Positions 32,824-41,895 of a stretch of 64,000 bases of DNA are shown one piece after another. The stretch is taken from the NCBI RefSeq assembly GCF_001426745.1, contig NZ_LMFI01000010.1, forward strand, positions 599,422 through 663,421. The letters run 5' to 3'. The stretch comes from Nocardioides sp. Root140. GTDB taxonomy: Bacteria; Actinomycetota; Actinomycetes; Propionibacteriales; Nocardioidaceae. The position numbers were made by a program, and so were the translations under genes. Below the pieces are notes generated by a model. That model was not told where the DNA came from. It ran no database searches and saw nothing but the letters and a program-made list of their open reading frames with translations. The number at the start of each line of letters is the position of its first letter. Position 1 is the stretch's first letter.

Positions 32824-33645
32824 GTGACGGAACAGCTAGGAAACCTCGGCGGCCAGGCCGGCGAAGCAGCCAACAAGTACGGGGATCAGATCGGAGACCT
32901 GGCCGAGAAGGCCGGCGACTTCATCGACGACAAGACCGGCGGCAAGTACACCGAGCAGATCGACGCGGGCGTCGACAAGGTGAGGGAAAGCCTCGGTGGA
33001 CAGGGCGACGAGGGCGGGGCATCGCCCGCCGATGCGCCCTCCGACCAAGCCTCCTCCGAAGGCGGCGCCGAGTCCGAGGGCGGCGACTCCGGCGGCCTCG
33101 GCGACTCCGGCACCAGCGAATCCGAGTCCGGCACAGGAATCCCCTCCGAGAGCGGACAGCCCGAAGGCGGCGACTCCGGCGGCCTCGGCGACTCCGGCAC
33201 CAGCGAAGGCGGCGAGTCCGGCGGCTTCGGCTCCTCCGAGTCCGAGTCCGGCACAGGAATCCCCTCCGAGAGCGGACAGCCCGAAGGCGGCGAGACCGGC
33301 GGCTTCGGCGACTCCGGCACCAGCGAAGGCGGCGAGTCTGGCGGCTTCGGCTCCTCCGAGTCCGAGTCCGGCACAGGAATCCCCTCCGAGAGCGGACAGC
33401 CCGAAGGCGGCGAGTCTGGCGGCTTCGGCGACTCCGGCACCAGCGAAGGCGGTCAGCCCGAAGGCGGCGAGACCGGCGGCTTCGGCGACTCCGGCACCAG
33501 CGAAGGCGGCGAGTCCGGCGGCTTCGGCGACTCCGGCACCAGCGAGAGCGGACAGCCCGAAGGCGGCGAGACCGGCGGCTTCGGCGACTCCGGCACCAGC
33601 GAAGGCGGACAGCCCGAGGACGGCGAGTCCCCGACGTACGGCTGA
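32824..33645 (+). CDS. Antitoxin-like helical domain with a long Ser/Gly/Glu repeat tail
   Basis: The 273-residue protein starts with about 60 residues homologous to the preceding gene (AEKAGDFIDDKTGGKYTEQ). About 200 residues of low-complexity acidic repeats follow, built from GG(E/D)SGGFGDSGTSE and ESGTGIPSESGQPE. The tail is probably disordered; its repeats derive from 120-bp DNA repeats. The GTG start is preferred because GGGAG lies 9 nt upstream, whereas the nearby ATG at 32815 touches that motif. No signal peptide is present. Function is unknown. Confidence 0.65.
   Translation: MTEQLGNLGGQAGEAANKYGDQIGDLAEKAGDFIDDKTGGKYTEQIDAGVDKVRESLGGQGDEGGASPADAPSDQASSEGGAESEGGDSGGLGDSGTSESESGTGIPSESGQPEGGDSGGLGDSGTSEGGESGGFGSSESESGTGIPSESGQPEGGETGGFGDSGTSEGGESGGFGSSESESGTGIPSESGQPEGGESGGFGDSGTSEGGQPEGGETGGFGDSGTSEGGESGGFGDSGTSESGQPEGGETGGFGDSGTSEGGQPEDGESPTYG
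33121..33450. repeat. 120-bp tandem repeats
   Basis: Units start at 33121, 33241 and 33361. The first two agree at 116 of 120 positions and the third is 90 bp long before diverging. Each full unit encodes 40 residues. Shorter derivatives of the same Gly/Ser/Glu coding continue to about 33615. Confidence 0.9.
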
Positions 33646-33659
33646 ACCACCCACACCAG

Positions 33660-33698
33660 CACCGGCCCGTCACGAACCTTCCTCGTGGCGGGCCGGTG
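33660..33698. terminator. Terminator after the repeat-tail gene
   Basis: The stem CACCGGCCCG / CGGGCCGGTG continues inward as CACGA / TCGTG after one mismatch, with a short loop. Confidence 0.85.
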
Positions 33699-33739
33699 TT
33701 GCGTCCGGCCCGAGCAAGGCAACCCCTAGGCTCACCGGC

Positions 33740-34207
33740 ATGACTGATCGTTTCGTGGTGGTGCCCGCGTCGTACGTCTTCCTGCTCCGCGAGGGCGAGC
33801 ACGGCACCGAGGTGCTGCTGCAGTGGCGGCAGAACACCGGCTACATGGACCAACGCTGGGCGGCGGCCGCCGCCGGCCACGTCGAGAAGGGCGAGACCGC
33901 GTTCCAGGCCGCCCAACGGGAGGCGACCGAGGAGATCGGCGTCACCGACATCGCCCTCGAGTTCCTCACGTCGATGCATCGCACCCAGGGCGGCGAAGCG
34001 ATCGACGAGCGCATCGACTTCTTCTTCACCGCCCGCACCTGGTCGGGCGAGCCGACGATCATCGAACCGCTCAAGTGCGGTGAGATCCGCTGGTTCCCGC
34101 TGGCGGACCTGCCCGACGAGGTGGTGCCCCACGAGTTGCAGGTGCTCCGCGGGCTCAAGTCCGGCGACGTGCCGCCGTACACCACCCACGGGTTCTCCGT
34201 CAGCTGA
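33740..34207 (+). CDS. Nudix hydrolase
   Basis: The 155-residue protein carries a full Nudix box, GHVEKGETAFQAAQREATEE followed by IGV, matching GX5EX7REUXEEXGU. This binds Mg2+ and hydrolyses a nucleoside-diphosphate-linked substrate. The flanking VFLLREGEHGTEVLLQWR and ERIDFFFTARTWSGEP are typical of small MutT-like enzymes with unassigned substrate. There is no ribosome-binding site. A TAGGCT -10 hexamer ends 7 nt before the ATG, consistent with a leaderless transcript. Confidence 0.88.
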   Translation: MTDRFVVVPASYVFLLREGEHGTEVLLQWRQNTGYMDQRWAAAAAGHVEKGETAFQAAQREATEEIGVTDIALEFLTSMHRTQGGEAIDERIDFFFTARTWSGEPTIIEPLKCGEIRWFPLADLPDEVVPHELQVLRGLKSGDVPPYTTHGFSVS

Positions 34208-34270
34208 TGCAGGCATCACCTGCGCATCGTTAGGGTCGAGGCACAGGCCGAACCAGCGAGAGGAACGCAC

Positions 34271-34606
34271 ATGTCAGAGTCCGAAGAGCAGGCCGCGCCC
34301 GACACCGAGGAAACCGCCCATGGCACGGAGGAGGGCACGGGGGACGGCACGAGCGACGTCGGCGCGATGCCCGAGGCAACCACCGAGGAGCCCGAGGTCT
34401 ACCCCGGCGGTGCGGACTCCATCGAGGGGCCGGAGCACGGCGACACCCCCGGAGACCCGGTGCCCCGCGACCTCGATCCGGAGGACAACCCGGCGATCGG
34501 CGAGGACGAGGTCCCCGACGAGATCAAGCAGCTGGACGACAAGCAGCAGGAGCCCGACGAGGGCACCTCCGGCGAGGACGACACTCCCCCGGAGCCCTCC
34601 GCCTGA
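34271..34606 (+). CDS. Acidic low-complexity protein
   Basis: The 111-residue protein is rich in Glu, Asp, Gly and Pro (EEQAAPDTEETAHGTEEGTG). It has a more ordered-looking middle, VYPGGADSIEGPEHGDTPGD and EDEVPDEIKQLDDKQQEP. No signal or membrane segment is present. It resembles intrinsically disordered actinobacterial proteins of unknown role. AGAGGAA precedes the ATG. The stop codon lies in the first unit of a 13-bp tandem repeat. Confidence 0.65.
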   Translation: MSESEEQAAPDTEETAHGTEEGTGDGTSDVGAMPEATTEEPEVYPGGADSIEGPEHGDTPGDPVPRDLDPEDNPAIGEDEVPDEIKQLDDKQQEPDEGTSGEDDTPPEPSA

Positions 34607-34642
34607 GCGGGCTGGCTGAGCGGGCTGGCTGAACGGGCTGGC
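34604..34642. repeat. Three-unit 13-bp tandem repeat
   Basis: TGAGCGGGCTGGC occurs twice, followed by TGAACGGGCTGGC. The first unit contains the stop codon of the acidic protein. A change in copy number would not alter the protein. Confidence 0.8.
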
Positions 34643-34646
34643 ATCT

Positions 34647-34697
34647 GACAAGGATGCGGTTTGCAGTCATCAGGTGACTTCAGATCGCATCCTTGTC
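34647..34697. terminator. Terminator-like inverted repeat after the acidic gene
   Basis: GACAAGGATGCG pairs with CGCATCCTTGTC across a 27-nt loop. A second inverted pair ATCTGA/TCAGAT is arranged so that both cannot nest, which would allow alternative folds. Confidence 0.6.
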
Positions 34698-34803
34698 GCT
34701 TCAGCACCGTGCTGCACGGCGGTCTGCGCTCACGGGACTGGTTGTCCACAGGCCAGTCGAGCGGGACTGGCAAAGGCGTCCAGCACGATCGACGATCGAG
34801 CGC

Positions 34804-35808
34804 ATGGAAAGACTCGCTGAACTGCTGCGTGATCAGGATGGTGTGGTCAGTCGACGCCAGGCCCTCGATCGCGGTGTCACGGACAACGACCTTCGCCGGC
34901 TGGTGCGCAACCGTCTCCTCACGCCCGTGCATCCGGGCGTGTACGTCGACCACACGGGGCCCATGACCTGGCACCAGAAGGCCTGGGCCGCAGTCCTCTA
35001 CTCGTGGCCGGCCGCGCTGTCCCACGACTCGGCCCTGCGCGCCGCTCAAGGACCCGGGCGTCGCACCGACTCCCACGGCCCCAGAGCCGATCAGCCTGCC
35101 CACAGCACCGACGCACCGATCCACGTGGTGATCGCGGCGCGGCGCAAGGTGTCGACCCAGCCCGGCATCGTGATCCACCGGATGACCGGCCTCTCCTCGC
35201 GCGTGCAGTGGAACCGGTCGCCACCCCGCCTGAGAATCGAAGAGGCCGCGATCGACCTCGCCGCCGAGGCATGCACCGAGTTCGACGCGGTCGCCGTGCT
35301 CGCGGGCATCGTCTCCTCGCGTCAGTCCACGCCACCTCGGCTGCTCGAGGCACTCGACGGCCGCACGCGCATCGCGCGACGTGAGTTCCTGCACGACGTG
35401 CTGCAGGACGTGGCTGCCGGAACGTGCTCGGTGCTCGAGCACGGCTACCTCACTCGAGTCGAACGACCGCACGGCCTGCCGATCGCCGTACGTCAGGCCG
35501 TGGACCTCTCCCGCGGCACGCTCTATCGCGACGTGCTCTACAAGGACTACGGCCAGGTGGTCGAGCTCGACGGGCGCATCTTCCACTCCGGTGCCCGCAA
35601 CAGGGACCACGACCTGGACCGTGATCTCGATGCCGCAGCCGACGGCCTGGGCGGTGTGCGCCTCGGGTGGGGCCAGGTCTTCGACCGGGCCTGTCGCACG
35701 GCCGCGAAGTTGGGAGCGATCCTGCAGCGTCAGGGCTGGCCCGGCGACTTGCGGCGGTGCCCCGAATGCGGCGCGGCCAGCACTCGACTGCTGCCCCCGG
35801 GCGCCTGA
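34804..35808 (+). CDS. AbiEi-like/DUF559 domain protein (second paralogue)
   Basis: The 334-residue protein is a paralogue of the gene at 7944-9017: DGVVSRRQALDRGVTDNDLR versus SGVISRRQVIARGGTDNDLT, and VVELDGRIFHS versus LVELDGRLGHE. The winged-helix N-terminus resembles AbiEi antitoxins and the C-terminus is DUF559-like. The tail ends with RRCPECG, a possible half zinc site. No toxin partner is adjacent. An exact TTGTCCACA lies 53 bp upstream. The ATG is chosen over upstream in-frame starts because homology begins there. Confidence 0.75.
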   Translation: MERLAELLRDQDGVVSRRQALDRGVTDNDLRRLVRNRLLTPVHPGVYVDHTGPMTWHQKAWAAVLYSWPAALSHDSALRAAQGPGRRTDSHGPRADQPAHSTDAPIHVVIAARRKVSTQPGIVIHRMTGLSSRVQWNRSPPRLRIEEAAIDLAAEACTEFDAVAVLAGIVSSRQSTPPRLLEALDGRTRIARREFLHDVLQDVAAGTCSVLEHGYLTRVERPHGLPIAVRQAVDLSRGTLYRDVLYKDYGQVVELDGRIFHSGARNRDHDLDRDLDAAADGLGGVRLGWGQVFDRACRTAAKLGAILQRQGWPGDLRRCPECGAASTRLLPPGA

Positions 35809-35870
35809 TCGGATCAACGTGGAAGATCCCAGTCACCCGATAACTGCGATCCTCCGCGTTGTCCGATCGG

Positions 35871-37340
35871 TCACGAGATCGAGCAGCCAGGTGCGTCAGC
35901 CAGCGGCGCGGGAGCCCCGATCGACGGCATGCCGAGGCCCACACCGGTCGGTGCAGCGGAGCGCCCCTCCCACGCGTCGCCGGCGCGGGTACGACGCACG
36001 GACAGCACCGGGCCGTCCGCGATGAGGTGGTGCGGTGCCGCCTGGGTGAGGGTCACGGTCACCATGTCGCCGGGGCGGACACCCTCAGCGGCCTCGGGGT
36101 TGAAGTGGACCAGCCGGTTGTCAGGACCCCGACCGGAGAGCCGGTGCGTGGCGGCGTCCTTGCGGCCCTCGCCCTCGGAGACCATCAGCTCGACGGTGCG
36201 GCCGACCAGCGCCTCGTTCTCCTGCCAGGCGATGTCGTTGACCACCGCGACGAGGCGCTGGTAGCGATCGGCCACGACCGCCGGTGAGACCTGGTCGTCG
36301 AGCGTGGCGGCGGGAGTGCCCGGGCGCTTGGAGTACTGGAAGGTGAAGGCGCCGGAGAACCGGGCCTCGCGCACGACGTGCATCGTCTCGAGGAAGTCCT
36401 CCTCGGTCTCGCCGGGGAAGCCGACGATGATGTCGGTGGTGATCGCCGCGTCGGGCATCGCCGCACGGACCCGCTCGATGATGCCGAGGAACTTCTTCTG
36501 CCGGTAGGACCGACGCATCTCCTTCAAGACACGATCGGAGCCGGACTGCAGCGGCATGTGCAGCTGGGGCATCACGTTGGGTGTCTCGGCCATCGCCTCG
36601 ATGACGTCGTCGGTGAACTCGGCCGGGTGCGGCGAGGTGAAGCGCACCCGCTCGAGTCCCTCGACCTCGCCGCAGGCACGCAGCAGCTTGGAGAATGCCT
36701 GGCGGTCGCCGAACTCGACGCCGTACGCATTCACGTTCTGGCCGAGGAGGGTGATCTCGGTGACGCCGTCGGCGACCAGCGCCTCGACCTCGGCCAGGAT
36801 CTCGCCGGGGCGGCGGTCCTTCTCCTTGCCGCGCAGCGCCGGCACGATGCAGAACGTGCAGGTGTTGTTGCAGCCGACCGAGATCGACACCCACGCGGCG
36901 TACGCCGAGTCGCGCTTGGTCGGCAACGTGGAGGGGAACACCTCGAGGGACTCGAGGATCTCGACCTGGGCCTCCTGCTGCACCCGGGCCCGCTCGAGCA
37001 GCACCGGCAGCGAGCCGATGTTGTGGGTGCCGAACACGACGTCGACGTACGGCGCCTTCTCGGTGATCGTGGCGCGGTCCTTCTGGGCCAGGCAGCCACC
37101 GACCGCGATCTGCATGTCGGGATTCTTCGCCTTGATCGGCGCCAGGTGCGACAGGTTGCCGTAGAGCTTGTTGTCGGCGTTCTCGCGCACGGCACACGTG
37201 TTGAAGACGACGACGTCGGCCTGCTCACCCTCCGGAGCAGCGGCGTACCCCGCGGTCTCGAGCAGGCCGGTCAGTCGCTCGGAGTCGTGGACGTTCATCT
37301 GGCACCCGTAGGTGCGGACCTCATACGTGCGTGCGCTCAT
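35871..37340 (-). CDS. miaB: tRNA-2-methylthio-N6-dimethylallyladenosine synthase
   Basis: The 489-residue radical SAM enzyme methylthiolates i6A37 made by MiaA. The N-terminal UPF0004 domain holds the second [4Fe-4S] cluster cysteines Cys13, Cys49 and Cys83. The radical SAM motif CNNTCTFC is Cys157, Cys161 and Cys164. A TRAM domain is near residues 380-450. The C-terminus carries an extra tail ([20 protein letters not shown]). The aldo/keto reductase gene ends 83 bp upstream on the same strand. Confidence 0.97.
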   Translation of the reverse strand: MSARTYEVRTYGCQMNVHDSERLTGLLETAGYAAAPEGEQADVVVFNTCAVRENADNKLYGNLSHLAPIKAKNPDMQIAVGGCLAQKDRATITEKAPYVDVVFGTHNIGSLPVLLERARVQQEAQVEILESLEVFPSTLPTKRDSAYAAWVSISVGCNNTCTFCIVPALRGKEKDRRPGEILAEVEALVADGVTEITLLGQNVNAYGVEFGDRQAFSKLLRACGEVEGLERVRFTSPHPAEFTDDVIEAMAETPNVMPQLHMPLQSGSDRVLKEMRRSYRQKKFLGIIERVRAAMPDAAITTDIIVGFPGETEEDFLETMHVVREARFSGAFTFQYSKRPGTPAATLDDQVSPAVVADRYQRLVAVVNDIAWQENEALVGRTVELMVSEGEGRKDAATHRLSGRGPDNRLVHFNPEAAEGVRPGDMVTVTLTQAAPHHLIADGPVLSVRRTRAGDAWEGRSAAPTGVGLGMPSIGAPAPLADAPGCSIS

Positions 37341-37423
37341 AACGGGTCAAGGGTACGGCGGCAAGCGTGGCGGCACCCAAAGCACAGTGGATCGCCCAGA
37401 GCGAGTCGGCCAGAGTGGATCGG

Positions 37424-38404
37424 TCAGAAGGGCGCGATCTTGGCCGCCGGCGTGAAGATCTCGTCCAGGGCGGCGAGGTCGTCGAGGCTCGGCACCCATC
37501 CACGCGCGCGAGCGTTCTGACGGACCTGTTCGGGCGTGGTCGCTCCGGCGATGACCGAGGCGACCGGGTCCTGGGCCAGCAGCCACGAGAACGCCACGGT
37601 CACCTCGTCGAGATCGCGCTCGGCGGCGTAGGCACCGAACGCCTTCAGCTGCGCGTAGTCGGCGTTCTCCAGCACCGCGGGGCGACTCGCCAGCCGGGAC
37701 CCCTCCGGCACCGAGCCGTCGGAGTACTTCCCGGTGAGCAGGCCGTTGGCCAGCGGGAAGAACGGCAGGACGCCCAGGCCGTAGGCGCGTGACGCCGGCA
37801 GCACCTCGAGCTCGGCGCGACGATCGAGCAGGTTGTAGTGGTTCTGCGCCGAGACGAAGCGCTCGGCCCCGAGCTCCCTCGCCGCGAACTCGGCCTCGGC
37901 GATCTGCCACCCGGCCCGGTTGGAGTGCCCGAGGTAGCGAACCTTGCCGGACTTCACCAAGGTGTCGAGCGCGGCCAGCGTCTCGTCGATCGGGGTCAAC
38001 GGGTCGGGGGTGTGGAACTGGTAGAGGTCGATGTAGTCGGTGCCGAGCCGGCGCAGGGAGGCCTCGACCGCCTGGATCACGTAGCGCCGCGAGCCGCGCG
38101 CCCCGAAGTCCGGGCCGTTGGCACCGCGGGCGTCCATGCCGAACTTGGTGGCCACGACCACCTCGTCGCGCCGGCCGGCCAGCGCCTTGCCGAGCCGCGT
38201 CTCGGACAGTCCACCCTCCGCGCCGTACGAGTCGGCGGTGTCGAAGAACGTCACCCCCGAGTCGAGGGCGGCACCGATCAACGCGTCGGTGCCTTCCTGG
38301 GTGTACGTCGCGGTGTTCTCGCGCCCGAGGTTGTTGCAGCCCAGGCCGATGGCGGAGACCACCAGACCCGAGTCGCCGAGACGGTGGTGGCTCATGTCGC
38401 TCAT
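37424..38404 (-). CDS. Aldo/keto reductase
   Basis: The 326-residue protein is a (beta/alpha)8 NADPH-dependent oxidoreductase. The catalytic tetrad is visible: Asp and Tyr in FFDTADSYG, Lys in VATKFG and His in YQFHTPD. The C-terminal cofactor segment is SVIAGATTPEQVRQNA. It resembles the YhdN/IolS-like group; the substrate is unknown. It is divergent from gluA, with 106 bp between the starts. Confidence 0.92.
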   Translation of the reverse strand: MSDMSHHRLGDSGLVVSAIGLGCNNLGRENTATYTQEGTDALIGAALDSGVTFFDTADSYGAEGGLSETRLGKALAGRRDEVVVATKFGMDARGANGPDFGARGSRRYVIQAVEASLRRLGTDYIDLYQFHTPDPLTPIDETLAALDTLVKSGKVRYLGHSNRAGWQIAEAEFAARELGAERFVSAQNHYNLLDRRAELEVLPASRAYGLGVLPFFPLANGLLTGKYSDGSVPEGSRLASRPAVLENADYAQLKAFGAYAAERDLDEVTVAFSWLLAQDPVASVIAGATTPEQVRQNARARGWVPSLDDLAALDEIFTPAAKIAPF

Positions 38405-38510
38405 GCTCAGATGCTAGTCACACCTCTCGCGCGAGACACGATTCGGTCTCAGTCTCCACAGGCGCGCGAAGTTGTGGCCGCGACCGCCCGGAAACCGCTA
38501 CGTTACTGGG

Positions 38511-39287
38511 ATGACTGTGACGGAACACGGGGCCACCGAGGCAGCGACCGGTCAACCGCTCGTCGTGCTCGACGGCGTGAACAAGTGGTACGGCGACCTG
38601 CACGTGCTGCAGGACATCAACGTGACCATCAAACGCGGCGAGGTCGTCGTCGTGATCGGGCCTTCCGGGTCGGGCAAGTCGACGCTGTGCCGCGCGATCA
38701 ACCGGCTCGAGACCATCCAGAAGGGGTCGATCACCCTCGACGGCAAGGCGCTCCCCGAAGAGGGCAAGGCGCTGGCCGCCCTCCGGGCCGACGTCGGCAT
38801 GGTCTTCCAGAGCTTCAACCTCTTCGCGCACAAGACGATCCTCCAGAACGTCACGCTCGGGCCGATCAAGGTCCGCAACAAGAAGAAGGCCGAGGCCGAG
38901 AAGCGCGCCAAGGAGCTCCTCGACCGGGTCGGCATCGGCCACCAGGCCGCGAAGTATCCCGCTCAACTCTCCGGTGGCCAGCAGCAGCGCGTGGCGATCG
39001 CCCGGGCGCTCGCGATGGACCCCAAGGTGATGCTCTTCGACGAGCCGACCTCGGCGCTCGACCCCGAGATGATCGCGGAGGTCCTCGACGTCATGGTCGA
39101 CCTGGCCAAGCAGGGCATGACGATGGTCGTGGTCACCCACGAGATGGGCTTCGCCCGTACGGCGGCCGACCGGGTCATCTTCATGGCCGACGGCGCGATC
39201 GTCGAGGAGAACACCCCCGAGGAGTTCTTCACCAACCCGCAGTCCGATCGCGCCAAGGACTTCCTCGGCAAGATCCTCAAGCACTGA
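38511..39287 (+). CDS. gluA: Glutamate/polar amino acid ABC importer, ATP-binding protein
   Basis: The 258-residue ATPase has Walker [10 protein letters not shown], signature LSGGQQQR, Walker [13 protein letters not shown] and the H-loop VVTHEMGFA, the last typical of the polar amino acid class. It energises import with the next three genes, a GluABCD-type glutamate system. There is no ribosome-binding site. A TACGTT hexamer ends 6 nt before the ATG, so the message is probably leaderless. Confidence 0.93.
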   Translation: MTVTEHGATEAATGQPLVVLDGVNKWYGDLHVLQDINVTIKRGEVVVVIGPSGSGKSTLCRAINRLETIQKGSITLDGKALPEEGKALAALRADVGMVFQSFNLFAHKTILQNVTLGPIKVRNKKKAEAEKRAKELLDRVGIGHQAAKYPAQLSGGQQQRVAIARALAMDPKVMLFDEPTSALDPEMIAEVLDVMVDLAKQGMTMVVVTHEMGFARTAADRVIFMADGAIVEENTPEEFFTNPQSDRAKDFLGKILKH

Positions 39288-39365
39288 CCCAAGAACTGCA
39301 CAGCTCAATCTGCACAGCATCGAAACCCGTGCCGGGGACCCGGCCACCACAATGGAGGAGCAGCA

Positions 39366-40235
39366 ATGCGCGCGACCAAATGGAAAGCAGTCCTCGTGGC
39401 AGCCAGCCTGGCGCTGACCCTGTCGGCCTGCGGGGAGGACAAGGCCGACAAGGGTGTGGCCGACGTCGAGAAGAGCGACTTCGCCGAGGGAACCACCATG
39501 GCGAAGCTCCAGGACGCCGGGAAGATCACCATCGGCACGAAGTTCGACCAGCCGCTCTTCGGACTCAAGGGCCCCTCGGGTGACCCCGAGGGCTTCGACG
39601 TCGAGATGGGCAAGATCATCGCCGCCAAGCTCGGCATCGAGGCCGACAAGATCGAGTGGGTGGCGACCCCCTCCGAGATCCGCGAGACCTCCATCGCCGA
39701 CGGGCGGGTCGACATCGTGATCGCGACGTACACGATCAATGACGAGCGCAAGAAGCAGATCGACTTCGCGGGCCCCTACTTCAACGCCGGCCAGATGCTC
39801 ATGGTGAAGGCCGACAACGACGACATCAACGGCCCGGACGACTTGAAGGGCAAGACCGTGTGCAGCGCCCGCGGGTCGACGCCGGCGCAGAACATGGCCG
39901 ACAACTACCCGGACGTGAAGCTCGAGCTGCCCGCCGAGTACAGCGACTGCCTCGAGCCGCTGCGCAACGGCCAGGTCGACGCCCTCACCACCGACAACGT
40001 CATCCTCTCGGGCTACGTCGCGCAGAACGAGGGCGACTTCAAGCTCGCCGGCGAGCCGTTCACCGAGGAGCCCTACGGCATCGGCCTCAAGAAGGGCGAC
40101 GACGAGTTCCGCGAGTTCATCAACACCGTGATCGAGGACTCCTACGAGAACGGCGAGTGGGAAGCCGCGTGGAAGAAGACGGCGGGCACCGTGCTCGAGC
40201 TGCCCACCGAGTTCCCCAAGGTCGACCGCTACTGA
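39366..40235 (+). CDS. gluB: Glutamate ABC importer, substrate-binding lipoprotein
   Basis: The 289-residue protein has a lipobox LSAC (Cys22) and a SBP_bac_3 fold (ITIGTKFDQPLFG, GFDVEMGKIIAAKLG, ATYTINDERKKQIDFAGPY). It captures glutamate or a related acidic amino acid at the outer face. GGAGGAG precedes the ATG. A strong hairpin after the stop may raise its level over that of the permeases. Confidence 0.92.
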   Translation: MRATKWKAVLVAASLALTLSACGEDKADKGVADVEKSDFAEGTTMAKLQDAGKITIGTKFDQPLFGLKGPSGDPEGFDVEMGKIIAAKLGIEADKIEWVATPSEIRETSIADGRVDIVIATYTINDERKKQIDFAGPYFNAGQMLMVKADNDDINGPDDLKGKTVCSARGSTPAQNMADNYPDVKLELPAEYSDCLEPLRNGQVDALTTDNVILSGYVAQNEGDFKLAGEPFTEEPYGIGLKKGDDEFREFINTVIEDSYENGEWEAAWKKTAGTVLELPTEFPKVDRY

Positions 40236-40255
40236 TCTGGCCCTGAGCCGACGCT

Positions 40256-40285
40256 GGTCGTCCCGGGAGCCATCCCGGGACGACC
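40256..40285. terminator. Hairpin between gluB and gluC (attenuator-like)
   Basis: A perfect 13-bp stem GGTCGTCCCGGGA / TCCCGGGACGACC has a 4-nt loop and no T tract. It lies between cotranscribed genes, so partial termination or 3'-end protection of the gluAB message is likely. Confidence 0.75.
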
Positions 40286-40301
40286 CGTGTGAAGGAGCAC
40301 G

Positions 40302-40949
40302 ATGGACAAGCTGGTCGACAATCTCGACCCGATCCTCGAAGGATTCTGGACCACCATCCAGCTGACGATGGTGGCAGCCGTTGCCGCGATGATCCTGGGG
40401 ACGATCCTGGGCACCATGCGGGTCTCGCCGATCCCTCCGCTGCGCTGGCTGGGTGCGGCGTACGTCGAGATCGTCAGGAACACGCCGTTGACCCTGGTGT
40501 TCTTCTTCATGGTCTTCGTGGCGCCGCAGGTCGACATCCTGGTGGAGTTCAAGACCAGCGCCTACGTCGCGCTCTCGGTCTACACCGCGGCGTTCGTGTG
40601 CGAAGCGGTCCGCTCCGGCATCAACAGCGTCTCGACCGGTCAGGCCGAGGCAGCGCGCGCGATCGGCATGACGTTCACCCAGAGCATCAGCACGGTGATC
40701 CTGCCCCAGGCGATGCGCACGATCATCCCGCCGCTGATCAACATCTTCGTCGCGCTGACCAAGAACTCGAGCGTGGCGGCCGGCTTCTTCGTCACCGAGC
40801 TGTTCGCCAGCGGGCGCGACCTCAACCTCCGCTACCCCTCCGACGGACTGTGGTTCCTCGGCGGCGTCGCGTTCTTCTACCTCCTCATCACCATCCCGGC
40901 CGGCATCGCCGCCGGTCAGCTCGAGCGGAAGGTGGCGATCGCGCGATGA
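40302..40949 (+). CDS. gluC: Glutamate ABC importer, permease 1
   Basis: The 215-residue inner-membrane permease has the conserved EAA-like loop (GQAEAARAIGMTFTQSISTV) and YVEIVRNTPLTLVFFF, the signature of HisM/GlnP-type permeases. About five helices are predicted. GAAGGAG precedes the ATG. The stop overlaps the gluD start (ATGA). Confidence 0.92.
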   Translation: MDKLVDNLDPILEGFWTTIQLTMVAAVAAMILGTILGTMRVSPIPPLRWLGAAYVEIVRNTPLTLVFFFMVFVAPQVDILVEFKTSAYVALSVYTAAFVCEAVRSGINSVSTGQAEAARAIGMTFTQSISTVILPQAMRTIIPPLINIFVALTKNSSVAAGFFVTELFASGRDLNLRYPSDGLWFLGGVAFFYLLITIPAGIAAGQLERKVAIAR

Positions 40950-41824
40950 CCTCCGTCCTCTACGACGTACCCGGGCCGCGCGCCCGGCGGCGCATCCTGA
41001 TCGGCAGCATCATCGGCGGACTGCTCGTCCTCGCGCTCCTCGGCCTCGGCTTCAAGCGACTCTCCGACAACGGCATCATCGGCTCCCACGTGTGGGAGGT
41101 GCTGACCTACCCCGACGTGTGGGACGCCCTCGGACGCGGGTTGGTGGCCACCTTGAAGGCGGCGGCTCTCTCCGCAGTCCTCGCCGTGCTCCTCGGCGCA
41201 GTGCTCACCGCCCTGCGCCTCTCGCCCACCCGAGTGCTGAGCTGGCCGGCCGCAGTGTTCACCGAGGTGTTCCGCGGGCTCCCGGTGCTGCTGCTGATGT
41301 ACTTCCCGTTCGTCATCTGGACCGACGTCTCCCCGTTCACGGCCGTGGTCATCGGGCTCACCCTCTACAACGGAAGCATCATCGCCGAGATCCTGCGGTC
41401 GGGCGTGGCTGCGTTGCCGAGTGGTCAGCGTGAGGCCGGCCTGGCCATCGGCCTGACGCCGCTGGCGACGTTGCGGGCCATCGAGTTCCCCCAGGCCGTG
41501 CGCATCATGCTGCCCACCCTGGTCAGCCAGATCGTGGTGCTGCTCAAGGACACCTCACTCGGCTACATCGTCACCTACACGGAACTGCTCACGACAGTCA
41601 GGGAGTTGCGCAACTTCTACGGCGGGCAAGTCACCAACGACGGGGTCCTCTTCGGCAGCCAGGTGCTCTTCCCGATCTTCATCGCCGGAGCCGTCATCTA
41701 CGTCGCGGTGAACATGTCGATCTCGCAGTTCGCCAGCTGGTTGGCCCGCCGCGGCAACAAGAAGGCGGCAACCGCGCCCCGGCGCGACACGGGCATCGAA
41801 GCGAACACCGGGGGCGGCGCCTGA
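40946..41824 (+). CDS. gluD: Glutamate ABC importer, permease 2
   Basis: The 292-residue permease has a longer N-terminus with its own helix (LIGSIIGGLLVLALLGLGF), then FTEVFRGLPVLLLMYF and the coupling loop GQREAGLAIGLTPLATLRAI. It forms a heterodimer with the preceding permease. The Arg/Lys-rich C-terminal tail faces the cytoplasm. It is the last gene of the operon. Confidence 0.92.
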   Translation: MTSVLYDVPGPRARRRILIGSIIGGLLVLALLGLGFKRLSDNGIIGSHVWEVLTYPDVWDALGRGLVATLKAAALSAVLAVLLGAVLTALRLSPTRVLSWPAAVFTEVFRGLPVLLLMYFPFVIWTDVSPFTAVVIGLTLYNGSIIAEILRSGVAALPSGQREAGLAIGLTPLATLRAIEFPQAVRIMLPTLVSQIVVLLKDTSLGYIVTYTELLTTVRELRNFYGGQVTNDGVLFGSQVLFPIFIAGAVIYVAVNMSISQFASWLARRGNKKAATAPRRDTGIEANTGGGA

Positions 41825-41895
41825 GGTTTCACGGCTTCTGACATCGGGCATCACCGGGATACCATGCGGGAGCTCTAGACATCTCAGGGGGACAC

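Noticed and set aside
33121..33615. CRISPR-like or satellite array
   Set aside because: The repeats are 120 bp and coding, with no unique spacers and no cas genes.
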